In this document: positions 17,556 to 24,762 of the stretch, in pieces
Layout: each line of letters starts with the position of its first letter
How positions within the stretch are numbered: the stretch's first letter is position 1
NCBI GenBank assembly: GCA_000306725.1
Contig: CP003083.1
Location: forward strand, 2,654,042-2,718,041
Direction: 5' to 3'
Length of the DNA: 64,000 nt
Source: Methanolobus psychrophilus R15
Lineage (GTDB): Archaea; Halobacteriota; Methanosarcinia; Methanosarcinales; Methanosarcinaceae
Notes under the pieces: model-generated
Database searches by the model: none
Seen by the model: the letters and a program-made list of their open reading frames with translations, nothing else
What the model was told of the DNA's origin: nothing
Program-made: the position numbers and the translations under genes

Positions 17556-17860
17556 TTCTTAGTTTATTTATTTCCTCTTATTTTCCTTCTTTCTACTTTT
17601 ATCGAATAGTAAAATTGTTTATTAGATATAATATTATTGATACACATATTATGATGCCACCATCATATAATAGTTATAGACTTATAATCCAAATTAAATT
17701 TATATCATCTGAATTATCTTCTTCTCCTCTCAGATTAATCGTTCTGTGGATGAATGATATATTGGGAGATCGTAAAGATAAATACAGAGCATAAATAGAG
17801 TAATTAGCCATAATTCAAAAAATTAGATAATTTTATATTTTAGAAGGGTGATGAATACTT
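17556..17860. other. Gene-free AT-rich gap
   Basis: 305 bases between the winged-helix gene and the DUF5343-like gene. No ORF with support, tRNA or clear repeat. A ribosome-binding site AAGGGTGATG (17843-17852) near its right end serves the next gene. Confidence 0.5.
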
Positions 17861-18754
17861 GTGATTATTATGGTTGATGAGAAGGATTTTTCCGAGGATG
17901 AAGATGGTTTAGATAGTGATGATAATCTGAAAAGAAGAACACGAGATGTACCTACTTTAAAGCACAATCTACCAAATGGAAAATTAGAACCTAATCACAT
18001 TAAAATTTTAGTTATGTCATATGCACTTCAGAAAAATGGTAAAAGTAACTTTAAATATGATGAATTTTCATCAAATGCTTTGGGATTCTCAAATAAATCA
18101 ATTAGTTCTACTTTCAAGTTTTTTGTTGATATTGGGTTAATGGAAAAATTAAGAGATTCTCGCTATAAACTAACAGACAAAGGATTCTTAGTTGCTAAAA
18201 ACTTGAAATTTGATCGATTCGAAGACGCAAAAAAAGATTTGAAAGATTTGATTTTGGAATCTTGGTTTTATAAAATAATTAATACGCACTTTTCTACAAA
18301 TGACAGCGCATCTATAGAAGGACTGATGCATGATTTAGCATATGAATTGGACATAGATAGTTCAAAATATAAACGGAAATTGAAAGTTTTAGTTGATTAT
18401 TTAGAATTTTTAGAAATACTAACAATCAATGATGGCATAGCTGTTTTAAACTACGACCATTCGGAGTCAATAAATACTGAAGTAACAGAAGACCCGGTTT
18501 CAGAATTACCTATTGACAATTTGGAATCAACTTTTTCAGAATTTACTAACCAATCTCCTAATAATGAACAAACTTTTACTGAAACAGTAAATAAACCAAT
18601 AACAACAAACTTTAAAGTCACTAATCCAACTTCATTTACTAACATTACTGTAGACATTTCAATTAGCCTTGAAATAACTCCAGAGATGACGCCAGACGAT
18701 ATCAAAAGCAAATTGGATGCAATCATAACTTCATTTAAAGATAAGAATGAGTGA
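17861..18754 (+). CDS. DUF5343-like protein, first gene of a two-gene module
   Basis: 297 residues. An acidic start is followed by a pair of helical/winged-helix-like segments (about 35-105 and 120-190: SNKSISSTFKFFVDIGLM, KLTDKGFLVAKNL), then a Ser/Thr/Asn-rich linker (about 205-255) and a C-terminal segment VDISISLEITPEMTPDDIKSKLD. This arrangement, two helical DNA-binding-like modules, a linker and an ISIQL-type terminal strand-helix, recalls the DUF5343 family found in bacterial and archaeal defence islands. GTG 17861 is preferred because AAGGGTGATG lies 9 bases upstream; ATG 17870 is possible. Its end overlaps the next start by 8 bases, so expression is coupled. Confidence 0.65.
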   Translation: MIIMVDEKDFSEDEDGLDSDDNLKRRTRDVPTLKHNLPNGKLEPNHIKILVMSYALQKNGKSNFKYDEFSSNALGFSNKSISSTFKFFVDIGLMEKLRDSRYKLTDKGFLVAKNLKFDRFEDAKKDLKDLILESWFYKIINTHFSTNDSASIEGLMHDLAYELDIDSSKYKRKLKVLVDYLEFLEILTINDGIAVLNYDHSESINTEVTEDPVSELPIDNLESTFSEFTNQSPNNEQTFTETVNKPITTNFKVTNPTSFTNITVDISISLEITPEMTPDDIKSKLDAIITSFKDKNE

Positions 18755-19703
18755 CATACTAACATACCCCTGGAAAAAAGTAGAAATGGTTTTTTTTGAT
18801 ATTGCATCAAATAAAACCCTTTCATATAAACAATCTGAATTAGATGCTTCACTATCATTTCTAAAATCTATTTCTTTCATTGACCAAGACTGCAACATTA
18901 CAGATATTGGTAGGGCATACTATAAAGAAAAATTTGTGTTGGCAGATGAAGAACAATCATTAGAGATTTTATCGCGTACTTTAAAAAAGACAAAAGCTGT
19001 TCAGATGATTTGTCAGGTCATGTGGGGAAAGACTAAGGTTACCAAAAGAAATATCCAAAATTTATTTCACGTTGAAGAAATTATTGCCCCATCAAATAAT
19101 GTTGATTTAGGACCTTTCTTGTCTATATTAAATAAATGCAAGGTTATAAATTATGACAAGAAATCAGGATTTGTCAAAATACACTATAATCCTCAGATGG
19201 AAGACATTTCTTCAAAATCACTTTTCATTGCTCCTGATAAACCATTTACAAATATCATGCATCTTCGCAAAACATTAGCCGAATGTGAGGAGTATATTTG
19301 GTGGCTTGACAGGCACTTTGGTGCAAAAGGTTTTGAGCCATTGATAGAATCAGTTGATGCAAACAAAGTACAAGATATTAAAATATTGTGTGGCAATTCC
19401 CATATAGACGAAAAAATGAAAAGTGATTTTAAGCGATTTAAAGAAGAGATGAAAAGTCGTGGGATTAATACTGAATGTCGGGTTATCTTGGACAAGACTA
19501 CTTTTCATGACATACATGATAGATGGATTATTTCCAAGAGCGCCATATACAATGTTCCTCCAATTAATTCTATTTATAAGGGCCAATATGCTGAAATTAA
19601 AACTACTGATAAAAAGCCTCCATTTGAAGAGTGGTGGAAAAAAGCAACCGAACTACTTTCGGGATGGAGTATTATTCAGAATTCAATAACCAACTCTCAA
19701 TAG
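18747..19703 (+). CDS. PLD-like (HKD-type) protein with N-terminal winged helices
   Basis: 318 residues. The first 150 look like two winged-helix units (SYKQSELDASLSFLKSI; TKRNIQNLFHVEEII). The C-terminal half has the alternating strands of a phospholipase-D-like fold, with DRHFGAKGFEPLI, VQDIKILCG, and then FHDIHDRWIISKSAIYN near residue 255. The last is the IHDR-type motif found in PLD-like proteins linked to prokaryotic defence. Only one such motif is present, so a dimer would be needed for a complete site. Overlap with the preceding gene (ATGAGTGA) shows strict coupling. Nuclease activity is inference. Confidence 0.65.
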   Translation: MSDILTYPWKKVEMVFFDIASNKTLSYKQSELDASLSFLKSISFIDQDCNITDIGRAYYKEKFVLADEEQSLEILSRTLKKTKAVQMICQVMWGKTKVTKRNIQNLFHVEEIIAPSNNVDLGPFLSILNKCKVINYDKKSGFVKIHYNPQMEDISSKSLFIAPDKPFTNIMHLRKTLAECEEYIWWLDRHFGAKGFEPLIESVDANKVQDIKILCGNSHIDEKMKSDFKRFKEEMKSRGINTECRVILDKTTFHDIHDRWIISKSAIYNVPPINSIYKGQYAEIKTTDKKPPFEEWWKKATELLSGWSIIQNSITNSQ

Positions 19704-19768
19704 TGTTCTCTTGGCCGCTATCTCATCTAATCATCATAAGTATTCGTTTTCTCGATAAAGAGTCTAAT

Positions 19769-19864
19769 ATGAAAAACGATACTAAAGCAGATAAGCCTTT
19801 TACACTTAATGCTCATGTAAGAGAACGTTTGGAGATGTGGGGGAAACTTATTGCAACTACCTAA
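19769..19864 (+). CDS. Very small ORF or gene remnant (31 aa)
   Basis: Reads MKNDTKADKPFTLNAHVRERLEMWGKL then IATT and stops. No ribosome-binding site is obvious. The composition is protein-like, and it may be the start of a larger gene truncated by the adjoining repeat region at 19870. Low confidence as an expressed gene. Confidence 0.25.
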   Translation: MKNDTKADKPFTLNAHVRERLEMWGKLIATT

Positions 19865-19869
19865 TTTTG

Positions 19870-19994
19870 CTGTCGTTTAGCTGTCTCCTTTGTCGTTTGT
19901 CATGGAAGTCAGGAGACAACTCTAGGAGACAGAAGAGACAATTACTTGGAGACAACTCCAAGAGGCATAAACGACAGACTAGAAGACAGACAAA
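19870..19994. repeat. GAGACA/TGTCTC repeat cluster with long inverted arms
   Basis: Outer arms CTGTCGTTT (19870-19878) and AAACGACAG (19969-19977) face each other. In between, GGAGACAA, GGAGACAG, GAGACAAT and GGAGACAA occur within 45 bases, TGTCTCC occurs once inverted at 19882-19888, and GTCGTTTGTC follows. It separates the plus-strand PLD-like gene from the convergent hsdM gene, so it may act as a two-way terminator or be a recombination scar. Confidence 0.55.
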
Positions 19995-20006
19995 AATGAT
20001 TGTAAT

Positions 20007-21560
20007 TCAAGTTAATTCCTTGAGTTTTTGTAAGCTTTCATTAATCTTTGCCTGAGATTCTTCAATTATCTTTATCAATTCAGCCGGTTTTGGTATTTCC
20101 TTTTCAATGGTATTAGGATTGACTGCCTTGATATCATAGTCTTTTTTCTTGATGGTATTAATATCCATATACCAGCTTTTCTCACTGATCTTATCTTCTT
20201 CCTTGTCTGAATGAAGTCTCATTAGAAAATCATCAAACTTATCAAGTGTCAGAGGACTTTTCTTGAGTATTTTGATATCCGACATATCATAATACCAAAT
20301 CTTCTCAGTGCTCTTGCCCTTCGTGAAGAACAAGAGATTTGTCTTAACTCCTGCTCCTGCATTTAAGAATACATTTTGTGAAAGGCTCAGAATACACCAG
20401 AGATTACATTCATCAAGGAGTTTTCTTTTTGTTTGTACAAAGGCGGTCTCATTAGTTCTGAACAATACACCTTCATCAATGACCATTGCACAGGTTCCAT
20501 CATCAGCTAAATGATCAATGATGTGTTGTATGAACAGAATCTGAGTATTGCCTGTCTTGAAGGCAAAGTTAGCCTTTGCATCTTCTCCTTCTTTTCCTCC
20601 AAAAGGTGGATTGGTGAAAATATAATTGAATTTGTATGGTGCGCCTTCAAAAAGATCCATGTATGTAACTCTACCACTGAGAGTATTTTTTAGTCCAATA
20701 TGTGGTTGGTCAATCCCATGTAACACAAGGTTTGCAAGGGCTATAGGGAAGGCTGTAAAGCTGCTATCCAGACCCCAGAAAGCATCATGCTTGAGATGGT
20801 TGTAATCTGAAGCCGTGAGTTTTAAGCCGGATATTTCAGGATTGGTTAAGTAAGTGTAATTTTCAGCCAGAAAACCACCTGTACCACAGCCGGGATCATA
20901 GAAGGTTGCATACTCACCATTGTGCTTGACATCAGGCTTAACAGCTCTTATCATTGCCCTGATAACTTCTCTTGGTGTAAAGAATTGTCCTCCATCATTG
21001 TTCTTTTCACCCATTTTGAGAAGCAGACCTTCATAGATTTGTGATAGAGGGAACTGGTGTGTAGCATCTATATTTTCAGATGTTAGGTGTTCAACTTTGT
21101 CCAGAACATCCAGTAAATTCTTTTCACTACCCAATCTTGTATGATTGAGATTCCTGAATATTTGGGAGATTATTTTCTGTCTCTTAGTAGCGTTTGGATT
21201 CTCTTCACGATCATCGAAAGCTTTCAGGTGAGGAATTAAATCTTCATTGACAAAATCAAGAAACGCATTCATTTGTCCTTCTTGAAGTTCTTTTCTCTTT
21301 TTCCCTTCAGGACTTCCCCAATCTCTCCACCTATAAGGATAGTCTAAAGAAGGTTCAAAGTTGTCACCAACTGCTTCACTTTGAAGCTGTTCCTCCTCCT
21401 CTTTCTCATCCAGAATCCTCAAAAACATCATCCAAGTAAGCTCAGGAATATATTCCATTGCACCTTTGGTGTTATCTCTACGCATTATATCGCAGATGGA
21501 TTTTATATAAGCATTCATACTAGATTGATCGGAAACGGTTCTTCCGTTAGTAGTAACCAT
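20007..21560 (-). CDS. hsdM: Type I restriction-modification system, modification subunit HsdM
   Basis: 517 residues, normal size. The N-terminal helical HsdM_N domain (about 10-150) precedes an N6-adenine methyltransferase domain with SAM motif I DPGCGTGGF and catalytic motif IV NPPF (N317). With HsdS it methylates the recognition sequence and, with HsdR, forms the restriction complex. It starts 3 bases after the hsdS stop and ends a minus-strand hsdR-hsdS-hsdM unit. The C-terminal coiled segment (PAELIKIIEESQAKINESLQKL) is the usual contact with HsdS. Confidence 0.94.
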   Translation of the reverse strand: MVTTNGRTVSDQSSMNAYIKSICDIMRRDNTKGAMEYIPELTWMMFLRILDEKEEEEQLQSEAVGDNFEPSLDYPYRWRDWGSPEGKKRKELQEGQMNAFLDFVNEDLIPHLKAFDDREENPNATKRQKIISQIFRNLNHTRLGSEKNLLDVLDKVEHLTSENIDATHQFPLSQIYEGLLLKMGEKNNDGGQFFTPREVIRAMIRAVKPDVKHNGEYATFYDPGCGTGGFLAENYTYLTNPEISGLKLTASDYNHLKHDAFWGLDSSFTAFPIALANLVLHGIDQPHIGLKNTLSGRVTYMDLFEGAPYKFNYIFTNPPFGGKEGEDAKANFAFKTGNTQILFIQHIIDHLADDGTCAMVIDEGVLFRTNETAFVQTKRKLLDECNLWCILSLSQNVFLNAGAGVKTNLLFFTKGKSTEKIWYYDMSDIKILKKSPLTLDKFDDFLMRLHSDKEEDKISEKSWYMDINTIKKKDYDIKAVNPNTIEKEIPKPAELIKIIEESQAKINESLQKLKELT

Positions 21561-21563
21561 GAT

Positions 21564-22172
21564 TTACACCTTTTCTGTAGTATCATATTTTCCGAATGCT
21601 TCATCTAGGATTGATTTAGGAAGTTGATTGATTGCATTAAGTTGTTTTTCAATTTCAGCTTTCAACAATTCAATTTGACTTATATTTTTATCTATTTTTG
21701 TGACAATTTCTCGTTGAATATCAAGAGGAGGAATGGGTATTATTACATTTGACAACACATCTTTCGATATTGATTTAAAAGTTGAGCCAGTACTTTTGTG
21801 TTCAAGTTCTTCTTTTAAGTGAATCAATAAATAATAAAGAAACTTATTGTCTCCACCTATAAAGTTTATTGAAGCTAAACCTCTGCCTATACAATATTCT
21901 TTATTGGCAATATTAACATCTCCTACGGGGGCCCTTACAGATATAAGAATACTGTCTTTTAGAGCTATTTTTTTAGGATCTGTCGTGTATTTGATATTAG
22001 ATGGGAATAATTTACCAAATTCGGCTTTACCTTGCAAAAAAGGCATTCCTTCGCCATTTTCATTATAGGATGAACCTGGAGGAGACTGACCCATTATAAT
22101 TTCAGCTACATCATTCAATTTCTTAAAATTCCAATTATCTGGCATTCTTTCTTTTTCCATTTTCTGAATCAT
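21564..22172 (-). CDS. hsdS: Type I restriction-modification specificity subunit HsdS, half-size
   Basis: 202 residues: one target-recognition domain (start WNFKKLNDVAEIIMGQSPPG, which is the usual TRD entry) and one conserved coiled helix (PPLDIQREIVTKIDKNISQIELLKAEIE). Standard HsdS proteins have two TRDs and two helices in about 400 residues. Nothing suggests that the second half was lost by frameshift: the protein ends cleanly and hsdM begins 3 bases later. Half-size S subunits can work as dimers that read a symmetric bipartite site. Start at 22172, or at the in-frame ATG 22160. Confidence 0.88.
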   Translation of the reverse strand: MIQKMEKERMPDNWNFKKLNDVAEIIMGQSPPGSSYNENGEGMPFLQGKAEFGKLFPSNIKYTTDPKKIALKDSILISVRAPVGDVNIANKEYCIGRGLASINFIGGDNKFLYYLLIHLKEELEHKSTGSTFKSISKDVLSNVIIPIPPLDIQREIVTKIDKNISQIELLKAEIEKQLNAINQLPKSILDEAFGKYDTTEKV

Positions 22173-22253
22173 CCGGTTTATTCATATGTCAATTACAAAT
22201 TGAATCTAATATATCAAATAGCAATAAAATAGTTTCTAGTTAGTTATAATTAT

Positions 22254-24623
22254 TCAAGCCGCCAATAAACGTGCCTTTATATCAGTCATCAAATTATTGA
22301 CCTTGGTACTAATTCTACCAAGTGCTTTTACACCTCCTAATTTCTTAATTTCAGCTACATTAAAAACATCTCTGCTTTCTAACTCTTCAATACCATTTTC
22401 TCTGAATTGATCAACCAATGCTTTGATCACTTCTGAAGAATCAGAGGGCAAACTCATAAGCCATTCTTTGTTTTTGTAATCAAAGGCTTCAACTCTTTCA
22501 TCTCTTGTCTTGGCAGGAACACCAAACCCTATCTCAGAGAATATGTCGAAAAGGTCACAATCATCAAGTTCAAGCAAATCCCTTAATAAATATGCGCCTT
22601 GATTACCACCTGGTAGGGCTGAAACCAGATGTTTTCTATCCTCAGGATTAATCCACATTTCCCTTAGAAGATCTATATCCTTTGCTTGATCTACAAGAGA
22701 AGCTGCTAACTGTTCCTTATATTCCTCTATAGTTACAGGCTTTTCTTTTCCTGTGGCATCATCACGCATCAAGATAAAAGTTCCTTCATCCTTGATCTCT
22801 ACTTCATAGCCCTGAACTTTTGCTATCTTTCTTTTCTCACTTGTGCTTTTCTTTGAAGGGTTAGAAGGAGTAGATCTTGGACTTGAAATGAAATCTTCAC
22901 CAAATAGTCTTGTAACATTAGTGTAATCATAAATTCTGAACATATACTTGTTAAAGCCTTCATCAATTCTTGTTCCACGGCCTACCATCTGGTAGAATTG
23001 GATAGGTGAATTCACGTAATTGAAGAAAACAATATTTTGAACACAAGGAATGTCAACGCCTGTTGTTAATAAGTCAACAGTTGTTGCAATGAAATGCGAG
23101 TTTTGGCTTCCTCTCATGTTTGCTATAAGCACTTCCTGAGATTCACCAAGAATTCCTGCTGAGATTCCCTTTTGAGTGCATTTGAAAGCAAATTTATCAC
23201 ATTCCGGTAATCCTCTTTCGACATAGAGATTGTTGAATGTGTTGGCCACATCACCAGCATGCTTGTCGTTTACACAGAAAATTATTGTTTTCTGCTTGAG
23301 ACCACCAGTCTCTTCAAACATATTCATCAGATCTTCACACATGGCTTTAACTCTATCAGGAAGGATGAGATCTCTTTCATAGCTTTTCTTGCCATAAGCT
23401 TCTCTTGTATCATGAATTGTTAGTAGATTACCTGTCTTTGCATCCCTGGCACCCATATTAACTATCTCTTGTCCACTAAGTAATCTATCATCAATATCAG
23501 GATGCCTTTTTACAATCTCACAAGCTGCCAGATAACCGTCTTCCCATCCCTTATAGTATGGATATTCATAAACCGGCTCACCAAAGTACTCTATGTTATT
23601 CCGGTTGATTTCCTTATCCATTCCTCTCTCATCGGCACTGCCTCCGCTAATCTGCCTTGGTGTAGCCGTTAAGCCTATCTGAACTGCATCGGGATTGTTC
23701 TTCAGAACAACGCTCCACTTGTTCCAAGCACTCCTGTGACACTCATCAATAATAATGTGGCTAAAGTAGTTCTTCGGAAAATGCTCAAGGAAAAATGATT
23801 CATCTCCATCTTCGTCAATACCAAGAGCCTGATAAGTAGAAACAATAATACGAGCATTCTTCTTTGGGTCTTTATTTTCAACAAAATCAGCATTATCTCC
23901 AAATACAGCAAACATCCGACCAAAGCCTTGTTTTCTCAGTTCATTTCTGTCGCAGACAAACAAAGCCTTCCTGAGTTGTCCGGTTTCAGCAAGCTTGTAA
24001 AGTATCTGAGAGGCTATTCTTGTTTTTCCAGATCCAGTAGCAAGAGATAACAAAACTCTGTTCCATTTCTCCTGTTTTGCAGCTATTTTTTCAAATGTGG
24101 CTCTAATAGCCGCATCCTGATAATAGCGCCTTTCTGATTGACCACCTTTATAGGGCACAAGTAAGGGTTTTGCCATTTCATCTTCAAGGCACAAGCCCTT
24201 TCCCGTTTCATAATGAGATTTTAATATATCAGGCGTAGGAAACTGATTTAGAGGAAACTCATCACTAAAGCGTTTATTAAAAGCATCATAGGATACAAAG
24301 GAATGCCCATTGGTTGAAAAGACATAAGGAACATTGAGATATTTTGCATATTCCTTGGCCTGATCAATACCAAAGCCAGCAAACTCATCTTCCTTTTTAG
24401 CCTCAATAACTGCTACAGGCAACGGATTTTGGCCTTTAGAGGTTGGTAAACATAAAAGGTAATCTGCTTTACCGCTTTTCCTTTTTGTTTTGCCGTTTAT
24501 AATTTCAACAGCACCAGCAGTAGTTTCACGTCTTATTAGATCTTCTTTCCAACCGATTGAATGAAGTTTTGGATCAATAAGTTTTGCTCTGGTATCTGCT
24601 TCGTTATAGCCCATTTTTACCAT
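22254..24623 (-). CDS. hsdR: Type I restriction enzyme, R subunit (EcoEI-type)
   Basis: 789 residues. The N-terminal nuclease domain has KADYLL and AVIEAKKE (PD-(D/E)xK). The SF2 translocase follows with Walker A ATGSGKT, DECHRS (DExH box) and GRGTRIDEG (motif VI), and the C-terminal EcoEI_R_C-like domain includes REMWINPEDRKHL. It translocates DNA and cuts unmodified DNA at a distance from the HsdS site. ATG 24623 or ATG 24614 is the likely start; a TTG three bases earlier is also in frame. Order R-S-M on the minus strand, with 81 bases before hsdS. All motifs are intact. Confidence 0.93.
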   Translation of the reverse strand: MVKMGYNEADTRAKLIDPKLHSIGWKEDLIRRETTAGAVEIINGKTKRKSGKADYLLCLPTSKGQNPLPVAVIEAKKEDEFAGFGIDQAKEYAKYLNVPYVFSTNGHSFVSYDAFNKRFSDEFPLNQFPTPDILKSHYETGKGLCLEDEMAKPLLVPYKGGQSERRYYQDAAIRATFEKIAAKQEKWNRVLLSLATGSGKTRIASQILYKLAETGQLRKALFVCDRNELRKQGFGRMFAVFGDNADFVENKDPKKNARIIVSTYQALGIDEDGDESFFLEHFPKNYFSHIIIDECHRSAWNKWSVVLKNNPDAVQIGLTATPRQISGGSADERGMDKEINRNNIEYFGEPVYEYPYYKGWEDGYLAACEIVKRHPDIDDRLLSGQEIVNMGARDAKTGNLLTIHDTREAYGKKSYERDLILPDRVKAMCEDLMNMFEETGGLKQKTIIFCVNDKHAGDVANTFNNLYVERGLPECDKFAFKCTQKGISAGILGESQEVLIANMRGSQNSHFIATTVDLLTTGVDIPCVQNIVFFNYVNSPIQFYQMVGRGTRIDEGFNKYMFRIYDYTNVTRLFGEDFISSPRSTPSNPSKKSTSEKRKIAKVQGYEVEIKDEGTFILMRDDATGKEKPVTIEEYKEQLAASLVDQAKDIDLLREMWINPEDRKHLVSALPGGNQGAYLLRDLLELDDCDLFDIFSEIGFGVPAKTRDERVEAFDYKNKEWLMSLPSDSSEVIKALVDQFRENGIEELESRDVFNVAEIKKLGGVKALGRISTKVNNLMTDIKARLLAA

Positions 24624-24762
24624 CAAGAAATAATTGAGTAGTAAGAATTGTGCAATAAGTTATAAATGTGTTATGTCTTTTGATTAGGAAAAAAGATGAA
24701 TGTATGTTAAGTTTTAATCTAACAAGAAACCAGTAGGATGATATCCTACGGTTATAATTACA

